64,000 nt of DNA from Bacteroidia bacterium (GCA_016787705.1 JAEUTP010000019.1:49932-113931); one strand, 5' to 3'. Positions 1 through 9,025 are shown, counted from the stretch's first letter. The notes: generated by a model from the letters alone, not told the origin. A program made the numbers and translations.

Positions 1-695
1 AAAATAAAGAAGTAAAACGTTTAATAACAACGGATGGCTTGCAAACACGTATTAGTGCAAAGATAAGAGATATGGGAAGCTTAAAAGCTACTCAGCATAA
101 TTTAAATTTAATTGCTTTTATTGATAAGAATATTGACCCGAATTTATTAAAATTCGAAATTACAGGCGCCGCGCATTTAATTGATCGCAATAATGAATAT
201 ATGGTAAATAACATGACACAAGGGTTTATTTTCTCATTGGTTGTTATTGGCTTACTTACGTTTTTTTTGCATCGCAGTTGGCGCATGGTGTTGGTATTTA
301 TTTTACCAAATGTTATTCCATTGGTAATAATTGGCGGCATTATGGGCTTTGCAAGTATTGAATTAAAAGCTGCAACATCTCTTGTATTTAGTATTGCTTT
401 TGGAATTGCAACGGACGATACCATACATTTTATTTCTCGCTTAAAAATTGAATTAGGTTACGGCAAAAGTTTAATGTATGCCTTTAAACGTACCTATTTT
501 GAAACCGGTAAACCTATCATCTTAACTACATTTATTTTATTAGGTGGTTTTATGACACTTATGATCAGTAACTTTCAGAGCACCTTTTATTTTGGTTTTT
601 TAATTTGTATAACAGTTATTATTGCCGTTTTAGCCGATATTTTTGTTTTACCTGTTCTTTTATTTTTAATTTACGGAAGAAAAAAGAAAAAATAA
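1..695 (+). CDS. RND/MMPL-superfamily exporter, C-terminal part (5' end outside window)
   Basis: The frame is open from base 3 with no start, so the gene begins upstream; the TTG at 39 is internal. The visible ~230 residues contain about five hydrophobic helices and a short polar stretch with TDDTIH in a transmembrane helix. This is the pattern of the last helical bundle of RND-superfamily (MMPL/HAE3-like) proteins, where acidic residues in a central helix carry the proton relay (family knowledge). It ends with a basic tail (GRKKKK). Such proteins sit in the inner membrane and export lipids, hopanoids or other hydrophobic compounds; the substrate here is unknown. The stop codon overlaps the mnmD start by one base (TAATG), so the two are probably co-translated although functionally unrelated. 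Confidence 0.8.
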   Translation, partial: NKEVKRLITTDGLQTRISAKIRDMGSLKATQHNLNLIAFIDKNIDPNLLKFEITGAAHLIDRNNEYMVNNMTQGFIFSLVVIGLLTFFLHRSWRMVLVFILPNVIPLVIIGGIMGFASIELKAATSLVFSIAFGIATDDTIHFISRLKIELGYGKSLMYAFKRTYFETGKPIILTTFILLGGFMTLMISNFQSTFYFGFLICITVIIAVLADIFVLPVLLFLIYGRKKKK

Positions 696-1348
696 TGCTG
701 GAGCTGATACATACGGCCGACGGATCAACAACAATTTTAAATACAGAATTGAATGCTACTTATCATTCAAAATTTGGCGCTATACAAGAAAGTACGCATA
801 TTTTTATAAATAATGGTTTAAAATTTATTACAAAAACAAATATTAATGTACTTGAAATAGGCTTTGGTACAGGTTTAAACGCAATGCTTTCTTTGCAGAA
901 AGCTGTTAAAGAAAATTTAAACGTAAATTATTCTGCCATTGAAAAATATCCTTTAGAAAAAGAAGTTTTTGAAAAGCTGAATTATTTTGAGTTAATTGAT
1001 ATAAGAAAAGAACAACTTGATGCTGTATTAAATTGCGAATGGGAAAAAGAAAATATAATAAATTCAAATTTCAGTATTACCAAATTTAAAAGTGATGCGA
1101 ATGAATTTAACTACACGCAAAAAGCTGATGTGATCTATTACGATGCTTTTGGGCCGGGTGCGGCGCCTGAAATGTGGCAAAGCCCTATCTTTGAAAAACT
1201 ATATTCGATCTTAAATACGGGTGGCTGCATCATCACATTTTGTGCGCAAGGAGAGTTAAAACGCATCTTAAAGCGCTGTGGTTTTACAATTGAATCTTTG
1301 CAGGGGCCGCCGGGAAAAAGAGAAATAACGCGCGCTATAAAAAATTAG
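695..1348 (+). CDS. mnmD: tRNA 5-methylaminomethyl-2-thiouridine methyltransferase, stand-alone MnmD (MnmC2-like)
   Basis: Methylates nm5(s2)U34 in the wobble position of tRNAs using S-adenosylmethionine. The 217-residue protein has the SAM-binding motif EIGFGTGLNA near residues 50-60 and the family signature YYDAFGPGAAPEMW, whose Asp and aromatic residues surround the substrate base. The length fits the free-standing methyltransferase rather than the two-domain MnmC of enterobacteria. An upstream in-frame ATG at 605 exists but lies inside the exporter gene; the ATG at 695 overlaps the exporter stop as TAATG and matches the family N-terminus, so it was chosen. The TAG stop is followed in the same frame by an FAD-binding protein with no usual start codon (next entry). 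Confidence 0.9.
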   Translation: MLELIHTADGSTTILNTELNATYHSKFGAIQESTHIFINNGLKFITKTNINVLEIGFGTGLNAMLSLQKAVKENLNVNYSAIEKYPLEKEVFEKLNYFELIDIRKEQLDAVLNCEWEKENIINSNFSITKFKSDANEFNYTQKADVIYYDAFGPGAAPEMWQSPIFEKLYSILNTGGCIITFCAQGELKRILKRCGFTIESLQGPPGKREITRAIKN

Positions 1349-1351
1349 ATC

Positions 1352-2572
1352 ATTAGTACACAAAAACATATTGTTATTATTGGTGGTGGTGCAGCAGGTT
1401 TTTTTGCAGCAATAAATCTTGCAAAGAAAGACCCTGCCAGTAAGATTTCTATTTTTGAAAAAACAAATAAGCTTTTATCAAAGGTAAAAGTATCCGGTGG
1501 CGGGCGTTGCAACATTACACATCATTGTTTTGAAAATTCTGAACTGGTAAAAAATTATCCGCGTGGCAATAAAGAATTGCAACAGGTATTCTCAAAATTT
1601 AGTGTGCAGGATACAATAGATTGGTTTAAACAAGAAGGAATTGTTTTAAAAACAGAAGAGGACGGAAGAATGTTTCCATACTCTAACGATAGCCAAACCA
1701 TTATTGATTGCTTTTTAAACCTAGCGCGCGAATTAAAAATAGAAATAAAAACACAATGCGAAGTTCTTTCTATTCAAAAAAAAGAAACCGGTTTTTTAAT
1801 TAAAACAAATAATAGCAGCGTCCATGCAGATGCAATTATTTGCGCATTGGGCGGGTATAATAAAACCTCAGCATATCAAATTATAAAAGATCTTGGTCAT
1901 ACAATCGACGAACCAATTCCCAGTTTGTTTACATTAAACTTTCCTAACGAGATAATAAAAAAAGAATTACAAGGTATTAGTGTACAAAATGCTTTAGTAA
2001 AAATTGCCAACAGTAAATTAAATTATAATGGTCCGGTTTTAATTACACACTGGGGCCTAAGCGGGCCTGCTGTTCTAAAACTTTCAGCATTTGCAGCAAA
2101 AGAATTTTATAGCCTTAATTACAACTCCACCATTTTTGTGAATTGGGTTTTTCCTTTAAAATCAAATGAGTTGGAAACCAAATTAAAACGCATTCAAAAA
2201 GAAAAACACAAGGCTTTTCCATATACCAATGCGCAATTCGATCTGCCAAAACGCTTATGGGAATTTTTATGTTCTTTAGCGGGTATTGATAATACAAAGC
2301 CATGGGCAGAGGTAAGCAATAAGCAATTAAATAAATTAAATGAAAATCTTTGCAACAGCCAATTTAAAATGGAAGGCAAAACCACTTTTAAAGAAGAGTT
2401 TGTTACCTGCGGCGGCGTTAATTTAAAAGAAATAGATTTTAAGACCATGCAAAGCAAACTGGTTCCCGGGCTGTTCTTTTGCGGCGAAGTGTTGAATATT
2501 GACGGCATTACCGGTGGCTTTAATTTTCAAAATGCCTGGAGTACAGGCTGGCTTTGTTCGCAAAGTATATGA
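1352..2572 (+). CDS. HI0933-family NAD(P)/FAD-dependent oxidoreductase, probable ATT start
   Basis: A flavoprotein of the HI0933/BaiN type, of uncertain substrate. The dinucleotide-binding motif GGGAAGFFAA lies at the very N-terminus, followed by the family signature SGGGRCNIT near residue 50. The conserved C-terminal FAD-contacting segment CGGV...GLFFCGEVLN...GGFNFQNAWSTG ends the protein. The full ~406 residues match the family length of about 400. No ATG, GTG or TTG lies between the mnmD stop (1346-1348) and the Rossmann motif; the first usable TTG (1577) would remove the FAD site. The best start is ATT at 1352, giving STQKHIVIIGGG after the initiator; ATC at 1349 is also possible. It is in the same frame as mnmD. 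Family assignment is firm, the start is inference. Confidence 0.8.
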   Translation: MSTQKHIVIIGGGAAGFFAAINLAKKDPASKISIFEKTNKLLSKVKVSGGGRCNITHHCFENSELVKNYPRGNKELQQVFSKFSVQDTIDWFKQEGIVLKTEEDGRMFPYSNDSQTIIDCFLNLARELKIEIKTQCEVLSIQKKETGFLIKTNNSSVHADAIICALGGYNKTSAYQIIKDLGHTIDEPIPSLFTLNFPNEIIKKELQGISVQNALVKIANSKLNYNGPVLITHWGLSGPAVLKLSAFAAKEFYSLNYNSTIFVNWVFPLKSNELETKLKRIQKEKHKAFPYTNAQFDLPKRLWEFLCSLAGIDNTKPWAEVSNKQLNKLNENLCNSQFKMEGKTTFKEEFVTCGGVNLKEIDFKTMQSKLVPGLFFCGEVLNIDGITGGFNFQNAWSTGWLCSQSI

Positions 2573-2612
2573 TTTGTTGATACAATTTTTAAAAGGCATT
2601 ACATTCATCGCC

Positions 2613-2620
2613 TATCTTTA
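2613..2620 (+). promoter_or_regulatory. possible -7 box of the transaldolase gene
   Basis: TATCTTTA differs from the Bacteroidota -7 consensus TAnnTTTG only at the last base. It lies 24 bases before the transaldolase ATG. No good -33 TTG is seen at the usual distance, so support is weak. Confidence 0.3.
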
Positions 2621-2644
2621 TGCCTGCAAAAACAAAAACAGAAT

Positions 2645-3292
2645 ATGAAATTTTTTATTGATACAGCCAACCTGGCTCAAATTAAGGAAGCACAAGACCT
2701 TGGTGTTTTAGATGGTGTTACAACTAACCCTTCATTAATGGCAAAAGAAGGCATTAAAGGCCAGGAAAATATTTTAAAACATTATGTTGATATTTGTAAT
2801 ATTGTTACAGGAGATGTAAGCGCCGAAGTTATTTCAACAGATTTTGACGGCATGGTAAAAGAAGGAGAAGCGTTGGCAAAATTACACCCACGTATTGTTG
2901 TAAAAGTACCTATGATAAAAGATGGTGTAAAAGCAATAAAATATTTTACTGAGCAAGGCATTAAAACAAACTGTACACTTGTATTTTCTGCAGGTCAGGC
3001 ATTATTAGCAGCAAAAGCCGGCGCATCATACGTATCTCCTTTTATTGGACGGTTGGATGATGTTAGTACCGATGGACTAACGCTAATCGAAGATATTCGC
3101 ATTATTTATGATAATTACGGTTACGAAACTGAAATTTTAGCGGCAAGTGTTCGTCACCCAATGCATATAATAGAATGTGCAAAAATTGGTGCAGATGTTA
3201 TTACTGCACCATTAAGTGCAATTGCTGCATTATTAAAACATCCGTTAACCGATAGTGGTTTAGCTCAGTTTTTAGCTGATGCTAAAAAGTAG
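2645..3292 (+). CDS. tal: transaldolase, small (~215 aa) type
   Basis: Catalyses transfer of a dihydroxyacetone unit between sugar phosphates in the non-oxidative pentose phosphate pathway, in the cytosol. The N-terminus [13 protein letters not shown], the segment [13 protein letters not shown] and the Schiff-base lysine in VVKVPM (Lys87) are typical of the compact class shared by transaldolase and fructose-6-phosphate aldolase (FSA). Two positions argue for transaldolase: Glu in SAEV, where FSA has Gln, and Phe in SPFIGRLDD, where FSA has Tyr. It stands alone, with its own weak promoter upstream and a palindrome downstream. Confidence 0.93.
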   Translation: MKFFIDTANLAQIKEAQDLGVLDGVTTNPSLMAKEGIKGQENILKHYVDICNIVTGDVSAEVISTDFDGMVKEGEALAKLHPRIVVKVPMIKDGVKAIKYFTEQGIKTNCTLVFSAGQALLAAKAGASYVSPFIGRLDDVSTDGLTLIEDIRIIYDNYGYETEILAASVRHPMHIIECAKIGADVITAPLSAIAALLKHPLTDSGLAQFLADAKK

Positions 3293-3311
3293 ATCCGTTT
3301 GGTAAATCCCT

Positions 3312-3329
3312 CATTTTTAATTAAAAATG
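3312..3329 (+). repeat. 18-bp perfect palindrome after transaldolase gene
   Basis: CATTTTTAATTAAAAATG is an exact 18-base palindrome 19 bases after the transaldolase stop, followed by an A-rich/GGGCC/T-rich run to about 3350. It may help terminate tal transcription before the rpsO promoter, but it lacks the loop of a normal intrinsic terminator. Confidence 0.4.
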
Positions 3330-3379
3330 GCAAAAAAAGGGCCTTTTTGTTCATTTTTAAATCATAAAAGGTAAATAAT

Positions 3380-3410
3380 TTTTGGGATTAATCAAATAAT
3401 ACTATCTTTG
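3380..3410 (+). promoter_or_regulatory. rpsO promoter, Bacteroidota type
   Basis: A -33 element TTTTGG (TTTG at 3381-3384) is followed after 18 bases by TATCTTTG (3403-3410), an exact match to the TAnnTTTG -7 box of Bacteroidota housekeeping promoters. Transcription should start near 3415, giving a leader of about 17 bases before the rpsO ATG at 3432. Confidence 0.75.
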
Positions 3411-3431
3411 TATCCTTAAAAAAATAATACA

Positions 3432-3701
3432 ATGTATTTAACATCACAAGTAAAGAAAGACATTTTCAAAAAACACGGAGGAGCTGAAAAAAACACAGGG
3501 AGCTCAGAATCGCAAATTGCGTTATTTACTCTTCGTATTGATCATTTAACTAATCACTTAAAAAATAATAAAAAAGATTTTGGTACTCAACGTTCATTAT
3601 TGAACTTAGTAGGTAAACGTCGTGCGTTATTAGATTATTTAAAGAAAACAGATCTAATGCGTTACCGTGCTATCATTAAAACATTAGATATCCGTAAGTA
3701 A
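3432..3701 (+). CDS. rpsO: 30S ribosomal protein S15
   Basis: Binds 16S rRNA in the central domain and nucleates assembly of the 30S platform; it also contributes to subunit bridge B4. The 89-residue length is exactly that of the family. The conserved stretch TGSSESQIALFTLRIDHLTNHL, followed by GTQRSLLNLVGKRRALLDYL, is diagnostic. It has its own promoter and is followed by a clear hairpin terminator. The rpsO-pnp gene order is conserved in many bacteria. Confidence 0.98.
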   Translation: MYLTSQVKKDIFKKHGGAEKNTGSSESQIALFTLRIDHLTNHLKNNKKDFGTQRSLLNLVGKRRALLDYLKKTDLMRYRAIIKTLDIRK

Positions 3702-3728
3702 TTTTGCGGGCTTGAATTATTAAAAGGG

Positions 3729-3761
3729 GGCATTTCGAAATTTATTCGAAGTGCCTTTTTT
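3729..3761 (+). terminator. intrinsic terminator of rpsO
   Basis: An 11-bp stem (GGCATTTCGAA paired with TTCGAAGTGCC, one G-T pair) with a 5-base loop is followed by TTTTTT. It separates rpsO from pnp. Confidence 0.85.
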
Positions 3762-3790
3762 ATTAAGACACTAAAACAATATATAAACCC

Positions 3791-3809
3791 GTTCCGAAAA
3801 CGTCGGAAC
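3791..3809 (+). promoter_or_regulatory. small hairpin in the pnp leader
   Basis: GTTCCG (3791-3796) pairs with CGGAAC (3804-3809) across a 7-base loop, 17 bases before the pnp ATG. In other bacteria, hairpins in the pnp leader are the target of RNase-dependent autoregulation by PNPase. Whether that applies here is inference from position only. Confidence 0.4.
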
Positions 3810-3826
3810 ACAAAACAAAAACAAAT

Positions 3827-5968
3827 ATGTCACAAATAGGAACAACACACACATTTGATATTGGCGATGGGCGCATGATATCACTTGAAACAGGAAAACT
3901 GGCTAAACAAGCCGATGGCGCTGTAGTAGTAAGAATGGGCGATACCATGATATTAGCTACTATCGTAAGTAATAAAGATGCCAAAGAAGGCGTTGATTTT
4001 TTACCATTAACAGTTGATTACCAGGAAAAATATGCCTCAACAGGCCGTTTTCCGGGAGGATTTTTTAAACGCGAAGCAAAATTATCTGATTACGAGGTTT
4101 TAATTTCACGTATTGTGGATCGTGCTTTACGCCCACAATTTCCCGATGATTATCATGCAGATACTCAATTAATGTTATCATTAATTTCTTCTGATAAAGA
4201 AAATATACCTGATGCTTTAGTAGGGTTAGCAGCTTCGGCAGCAATTGCAGTAAGTGATATTCCTTTTAATGGTGGTATCAGCGAAGTACGCGTTGCGAAA
4301 ATTGATGGCAAATTAGTTATCAATCCAACAAAATCACAATTAGTGGGTTGCACGCTTGAAATGATCGTTGCCGGTTCTGCTACAGATATATGTATGGTGG
4401 AAGGTGAAATGAGCGAAGTAAGCGAAGCAGAAATGCTGGAAGCTATTAAGTTTGCGCACGAAGCCATTAAAATTCAAATTAAAGAGATCCACAATTTTGC
4501 TGTAAAAGCAGGTTTAAAAACCAAACGTGAATACAATCACGAAACTAATGATGCAGAACTTAAAGCAAAAGTAATGAAAGAAACTTACGATGCTGTTTAT
4601 GCTGCCGCTAAAAAATTAGATCCTAATAAACACAATCGTAAGGCTAATTTTAAAGCACCTTTAGAAGAATTTAAAAAACAATATTCGGCTGAAGAATTAA
4701 AAGAAAAAGAAGCTTTAATAAATAAATATTATCATGAGGTTGAATATGTGGCAGTTCGTCGCATGGCAATTGATGAAAAAGTGCGTTTGGATGGCCGTAA
4801 AACAACCGATATCCGTCCTATATGGGCTGAAGCAGGTTACCTGCCTACTCCACACGGTAGCGCTGTATTTACACGTGGTGAAACACAATCGTTAACTACT
4901 GTAACTTTAGGTACACCATTAGATAAATTAAAAATTGATGGCGCTTTTAACAGCGGTGAAGAAACTTTTATTTTACATTACAACTTCCCCGGCTTTAGTA
5001 CCGGTGAGGCAAAACCTAACCGTGGCGTTGGCCGCCGTGAGGTTGGACATGGTAACCTTGCATTACGCGCGTTAAAAAAAGTGGTACCAATGGATACAGG
5101 TTATACCATTCGCGTAGTAAGTGATATTTTAGAAAGTAATGGTTCATCATCTATGGCAACTGTTTGCGCCGGTACATTAGCGTTAATGGATGCAGGTGTG
5201 AAGATCAAGAAACCGGTTGCAGGTATAGCAATGGGTTTAATTACCGATGAAAAAGGAGATTACGCAATCTTATCTGATATTTTAGGTGATGAAGATCATT
5301 TAGGAGATATGGATTTTAAAGTGTGTGGTACTAAAGACGGTATTACTGCAGTACAAATGGATCTTAAAGTAAATGGCTTACCATACGAAGTAATGGCAAA
5401 GGCTATGGAACAAGCTAAACAGGGCCGTTTACACATTATGAACGAAATGTTGAAAGCAATTGATACACCTCGTGCAGATTACAAAGAACATGCACCACGC
5501 TTTGAAAGAATTGTGATTGCCGGTGAATTTATTGGCGCTATTATTGGCCCTGGTGGAAAAGTGATTCAGGAAATGCAAAAAGCAACCAATACTACCATTG
5601 TAATTACAGAAGTTGATAAAACCGGTGTTGTTGAAATTTTTGGAACTAATCTTACTGACGTTACTGCTGCTAAAGCGAGAATTAAAGGTATTGTTACAGT
5701 ACCTGAAGTTGGAGATATTTACCAGGCAAAAGTAAAAACAATTATGCCTTATGGTGCTTTTGTTGAAATTATGCCGGGTAAAGATGGTTTATTACACATT
5801 AGCGAGTACGATTGGAAACGTATTGACACTTTAGAAGGTGTTTTAAAAGAAGGCGATGTGGTTGAAGTAAAATATGTTGGTGATGATCCAAAAACCAAAA
5901 AAATTAAATTAAGCCGTAAAGTTCTTTTACCAAAACCTGAAGGAATGGTAGAAAAGAAAGACGCTTAA
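3827..5968 (+). CDS. pnp: polyribonucleotide nucleotidyltransferase (PNPase)
   Basis: A 3'-5' phosphorolytic exoribonuclease, and polymerase in reverse, of the RNA degradation machinery. The 713 residues contain all expected domains in order. The first RNase PH-like domain (about 15-230) carries [13 protein letters not shown] and [10 protein letters not shown] helical domain follows (about 240-320). The second, catalytic RNase PH domain (about 325-545) carries RGETQSLTT and [17 protein letters not shown] domain with [11 protein letters not shown] is at about 565-620, and an S1 domain with MPYGAFVEI...GLLHISE is at about 635-700. Length and motifs are normal. The leader carries a small hairpin and a strong terminator follows the gene. 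Confidence 0.97.
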   Translation: MSQIGTTHTFDIGDGRMISLETGKLAKQADGAVVVRMGDTMILATIVSNKDAKEGVDFLPLTVDYQEKYASTGRFPGGFFKREAKLSDYEVLISRIVDRALRPQFPDDYHADTQLMLSLISSDKENIPDALVGLAASAAIAVSDIPFNGGISEVRVAKIDGKLVINPTKSQLVGCTLEMIVAGSATDICMVEGEMSEVSEAEMLEAIKFAHEAIKIQIKEIHNFAVKAGLKTKREYNHETNDAELKAKVMKETYDAVYAAAKKLDPNKHNRKANFKAPLEEFKKQYSAEELKEKEALINKYYHEVEYVAVRRMAIDEKVRLDGRKTTDIRPIWAEAGYLPTPHGSAVFTRGETQSLTTVTLGTPLDKLKIDGAFNSGEETFILHYNFPGFSTGEAKPNRGVGRREVGHGNLALRALKKVVPMDTGYTIRVVSDILESNGSSSMATVCAGTLALMDAGVKIKKPVAGIAMGLITDEKGDYAILSDILGDEDHLGDMDFKVCGTKDGITAVQMDLKVNGLPYEVMAKAMEQAKQGRLHIMNEMLKAIDTPRADYKEHAPRFERIVIAGEFIGAIIGPGGKVIQEMQKATNTTIVITEVDKTGVVEIFGTNLTDVTAAKARIKGIVTVPEVGDIYQAKVKTIMPYGAFVEIMPGKDGLLHISEYDWKRIDTLEGVLKEGDVVEVKYVGDDPKTKKIKLSRKVLLPKPEGMVEKKDA

Positions 5969-5990
5969 TAAATATTCTAAATTCTTAAGT

Positions 5991-6026
5991 AAAACTCCGG
6001 TTTCATTACTGAAACCGGAGTTTTTT
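5991..6026 (+). terminator. intrinsic terminator of pnp
   Basis: A perfect 14-bp stem (AAAACTCCGGTTTC / GAAACCGGAGTTTT) with a 6-base loop ends in a T run. It is the strongest hairpin terminator in the window and, being A/T-flanked on both sides, could act on both strands. Confidence 0.9.
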
Positions 6027-6102
6027 GTTAAAAAGCTGTTTAGAAGCTGTTAAAAACCCTCTACCCAACTAAAGTGGCATCAAATTCGTATTGTTTAATG
6101 AG

Positions 6103-6255
6103 ATGACAGATATTGCATTAAAAAGGCTTAAGATCAACAATATTAAAAAGGCAATTGCATTTATTGCTTTATGTATTCTTTTGGTAGTATTGGATAAAGT
6201 TTATTCTTTATCTCCTTCAAAAACAATGGCGCACCAAACAGCCATTCAAAAATAA
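6103..6255 (+). CDS. possible 50-residue single-helix membrane protein
   Basis: A short frame starting at ATG 6103 encodes 50 residues: a basic N-terminus (about 1-16), one hydrophobic helix (about 17-31, AIAFIALCILLVV) and a polar tail ending HQTAIQK. It stops two bases before the end of the convergent beta-barrel gene. Codon use is like its neighbours and the start-helix-tail layout is protein-like. No family is recognised, and chance cannot be excluded at this length. Confidence 0.4.
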   Translation: MTDIALKRLKINNIKKAIAFIALCILLVVLDKVYSLSPSKTMAHQTAIQK

Positions 6256-6256
6256 A

Positions 6257-7030
6257 TTACCAGTTTCTTTCCTCACTTAGATTTTTTCGGTGTATCCACT
6301 TATAACGTGGCCTTACAAACGGATTTTTTCCACCTTTCTCTAATTTTACAACAAAGCTAAGAGAGTGCTGTAAATAATTTTGGGATGTTTTAAATAATCG
6401 TATAGGACTCATTCCAAATTTAGCAAGGCTTTGTATGTTAATACCAAAAGCGCGTGTTATCCAAAAATTTGATCCTAAACCAACATTAATATTTCCGCCA
6501 ATTGGCAATGAACGAACACTCCTAAATGTGGCTCCGGCACCATACACAAAATAAGGATCAAAGCGACTGTTCTTTCCCAGCATTTTATTGATACTGTTTT
6601 TAAAATTAATATCCAAAGAAAGAAAAATGCCCGCTTTTCCCACTTCATTATTAATAATCTTAAAACCTTTATAAGTATTAAAATTAAAAGCGCCTTCCAT
6701 ACTAAAACTTTTCTTTAATGATTTTTCTACCGTAAGGCGTGTTGGATATGGTCTTACGTTCCATCTTGGTAACGCATTAAATAAATATTTAAACGGACTC
6801 CCATCATCATCAACCACATTACCGCCAATGCCAATCATCCAATAAGGTTTAGCCCCTCGCTTTTTACTTCCCCCTTGTTTAGCAGGAGTGGATTTACCTC
6901 TGCTGTCCTTTTCTTTATTTGTGATGGTAGTGGATTTTGTTTTTGTCTTTTGTCCAAATGCATTATTCATACACAATGTGCTAAATACAAATAGTAACAA
7001 GAATGAAAATATCTTTACTTTAATTTTCAC
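6257..7030 (-). CDS. secreted outer-membrane beta-barrel-like protein, hypothetical
   Basis: It starts with GTG at 7030, three bases after the wecB stop, so it is the second gene of a wecB operon. The 257-residue protein has a signal peptide (about 1-26, ending NNAFGQ) and a Lys/Ser/Thr-rich linker (about 27-62). It then has alternating hydrophobic/polar strands with glycines (YWMIGIGGNVVDDDG, YFVYGAGATFRS, INVGLGSNFWI) typical of small outer-membrane barrels such as the OmpA/PorT-like folds of Bacteroidota. The strands end at about residue 235 and a short basic tail follows. No specific function is recognised. Coupling to a UDP-GlcNAc epimerase hints at an envelope role. Confidence 0.7.
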   Translation of the reverse strand: MKIKVKIFSFLLLFVFSTLCMNNAFGQKTKTKSTTITNKEKDSRGKSTPAKQGGSKKRGAKPYWMIGIGGNVVDDDGSPFKYLFNALPRWNVRPYPTRLTVEKSLKKSFSMEGAFNFNTYKGFKIINNEVGKAGIFLSLDINFKNSINKMLGKNSRFDPYFVYGAGATFRSVRSLPIGGNINVGLGSNFWITRAFGINIQSLAKFGMSPIRLFKTSQNYLQHSLSFVVKLEKGGKNPFVRPRYKWIHRKNLSEERNW

Positions 7031-7033
7031 CGA

Positions 7034-8182
7034 TTATATAATGTACTTAATTATTTCTGCGCATATAAATTCGGCTGCATGCCCATCACCATAAAGCTTA
7101 GGAAATTTAAGATCAGTTCTGTTATTTAATGTTTCAAAAGCCTTTTTAATTTTTTCTTCGCTAGCATCGGCTATTATTGCTGTTCCACACTCAACCAATT
7201 CTATCCATTCTGTTTCGGGGCGAAGAATAACGCAAGGCTTTTCAAAATAAAAAGCTTCTTTTTGTACACCGCCACTATCGGTCATAACCAACTTACAATT
7301 TTTTTCAAGCGAAACCATTTCTAAAAAAGATGCTGGGTCACATATTTTAAATTGTGTATTACCTTTAATTTCAGAATATAATTTTTTATCAAGATTCGTC
7401 TCAAGCAATTTAGATGTGCGCGGATGTAAAGGCAATACAACATCCAGTTTACTTTCTTTACAAATATCATTTAAAGCTGTAAACAAAGCATTTAAACGTT
7501 TTGGCTCATCGGTATTATTGTTACGATGAATTGTTGCCAAAATAAATTTATTTTTTTGCAATTTTAATTTATCAAGAATAGCTGTTTTACTTTCTGCAAC
7601 TTCACTAAAAAATAAGCTGTTATCGTACATTACATCGCCACAGTGATAGATCTTTGGGTTATTGGCATTGTAGGGTGGCAATGCATCATTCTTAAATCCT
7701 TCTTTTCTTAAATTGCTTAATCCCGTTTTTGTTGGGGAAAATAAAAAAGAGCTAACATGATCGCACATAATACGGTTAACTTCTTCGGGCATGGCCTTAT
7801 TAAATGAGCGAAGACCCGCTTCAATATGTACAACCGGTACATGAATTTTAACAGCTGCCATAGCGCCGGCCAATGTAGAATTTGTATCACCATACAACAC
7901 AATGGCATTTGGCTTTTCTTTTATTAAAATTTCTTCAATACCCGTTATCATAGCAGCGGTTTGCACACCATGGCCGCCACTACCAACATTTAAATTATAA
8001 TCAGGTGCAGGAATGCCCAGCTCATCAAAAAATACCTGGCTCATATTGGCATCGTAATGCTGGCCGGTATGAACAATAATTTCTTTTAACTGTTTGCTGT
8101 ACTTATTTTTTATTGCCCTGCTCAAAGCCGCTGCTTTAATGATCTGCGGCCTGGCGCCAATAATAGTAACTATCTTAATCAT
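7034..8182 (-). CDS. wecB: UDP-N-acetylglucosamine 2-epimerase, non-hydrolysing
   Basis: Interconverts UDP-GlcNAc and UDP-ManNAc, giving the precursor for ManNAc-containing surface glycans. The 382 residues show the family pattern: N-terminal IIGARPQIIKAAALS, HTGQHYD near residue 40, the active-site stretch HIEAGLRSFNK, and TDSGGVQKEAF with a downstream acidic Glu-Thr-Glu-Trp near the C-terminus. Both Rossmann-like halves of the GT-B fold are present at full length. It precedes a barrel gene with 3 bases between them. The product would feed glycan assembly such as the locus at 40-58 kb, though the genes are not adjacent. Confidence 0.93.
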   Translation of the reverse strand: MIKIVTIIGARPQIIKAAALSRAIKNKYSKQLKEIIVHTGQHYDANMSQVFFDELGIPAPDYNLNVGSGGHGVQTAAMITGIEEILIKEKPNAIVLYGDTNSTLAGAMAAVKIHVPVVHIEAGLRSFNKAMPEEVNRIMCDHVSSFLFSPTKTGLSNLRKEGFKNDALPPYNANNPKIYHCGDVMYDNSLFFSEVAESKTAILDKLKLQKNKFILATIHRNNNTDEPKRLNALFTALNDICKESKLDVVLPLHPRTSKLLETNLDKKLYSEIKGNTQFKICDPASFLEMVSLEKNCKLVMTDSGGVQKEAFYFEKPCVILRPETEWIELVECGTAIIADASEEKIKKAFETLNNRTDLKFPKLYGDGHAAEFICAEIIKYII

Positions 8183-8239
8183 TTTTAAATTCTAAATTTA
8201 TTAATCAGGATTTGTCTTACATCTTTTATCATCTGACCT

Positions 8240-8938
8240 TTACAAAAGTCCTTCATCAGCAAAACTAAAATAGGTTTGATCGCCAATTATCAGATGATCG
8301 TGTAAAGGAATTTCAAATGTTTTTAATGCTTCTTTTAATTTATTCGTAATTACTTTATCTTCCATGCTCGGAGTTACTTGTCCGCTGGGATGATTATGTG
8401 CGATGATAATTCCACTTGCATTATTCTCAATAGCAGATTTACAAATCAATCTAATATCCACAACTGTTCCCGATATGCCGCCTTTACTTAAATTCTCTTC
8501 TTTAATTACCTGGTTAGCACGGTTCATGATCAGCACCCAGAATTCTTCATGCGGCAGATCGCTCAATCGCTTGTGAAGAATTTGATAAGCCACATTACTT
8601 GAAGTTATTTTTACTTTTTGAGTAGTTTCAAGATCTGTTCTTCTACGCCCCAATTCAAAAGCCGCGGCAATATTCACTGCCTTTGCCTCGCCTACTCCTT
8701 TATATTTTTTAAGTTCGGCCAGGCTTAATTTTGCCAATACATTAATATTATTTCCGTTCTCAGAAAGCATACGTTGAGCCAGTTGTATCGCTGTTTCTTT
8801 TCTATTGCCAGAGCCTAAAATAATAGCAATTAACTCGGCATCGCTCAAATTCTGGCGGCCCAATGTTGCTAATTTTTCTCTCGGACGATCGTCTTCCGAT
8901 AAAGATTTAATATTAATATGTTTCAGGTTGTTTTCCAA
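8240..8938 (-). CDS. radC: RadC family protein (JAB/MPN metalloprotease fold)
   Basis: A 232-residue protein with an N-terminal helix-hairpin-helix region (about 55-85, LAELKKYKGVGEAKA) and a C-terminal JAMM domain with the metal motif HNHPSGQVTPSMED (about 180-195), typical of UPF0758/RadC. The old link to DNA repair is doubtful, and the biochemical role of the family remains unsettled. The only in-frame start matching the family N-terminus is TTG at 8938. A near-consensus -7 box (CAATTTTG on the minus strand, 8955-8962) lies upstream. It is divergently placed to the MFS gene. Confidence 0.92.
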   Translation of the reverse strand: MENNLKHINIKSLSEDDRPREKLATLGRQNLSDAELIAIILGSGNRKETAIQLAQRMLSENGNNINVLAKLSLAELKKYKGVGEAKAVNIAAAFELGRRRTDLETTQKVKITSSNVAYQILHKRLSDLPHEEFWVLIMNRANQVIKEENLSKGGISGTVVDIRLICKSAIENNASGIIIAHNHPSGQVTPSMEDKVITNKLKEALKTFEIPLHDHLIIGDQTYFSFADEGLL

Positions 8939-9008
8939 GGGAGGTTAAAAATACAAAATTGATTGGCTTTACAAAGTGTATTTATTAGAAACTATTAATT
9001 TTCTTCAC

Positions 9009-9016
9009 TAATTTTG
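9009..9016 (+). promoter_or_regulatory. -7 box of the MFS gene
   Basis: TAATTTTG is an exact TAnnTTTG match. Its end is 9 bases before ATG 9026, so the transcript would start only about 5 bases before the ATG. The -33 element is weak. The box overlaps the alternative TTG start at 9014, which therefore cannot be part of the mRNA if this promoter is used. Confidence 0.5.
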
Positions 9017-9025
9017 AACAAGTTT

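Noticed and set aside
92..424. Reverse-strand reading frame inside the exporter gene, and similar antisense frames elsewhere (for example 4165-4467, 15090-15407)
   Set aside because: They overlap strong conserved genes, have no recognisable domains and arise from codon bias of the sense strand.
695..2572. A bifunctional MnmC made of the methyltransferase and the following flavoprotein
   Set aside because: A TAG separates them and the flavoprotein carries HI0933-family motifs (SGGGRCNIT), not those of the MnmC oxidoreductase domain. Kept only as a readthrough possibility.
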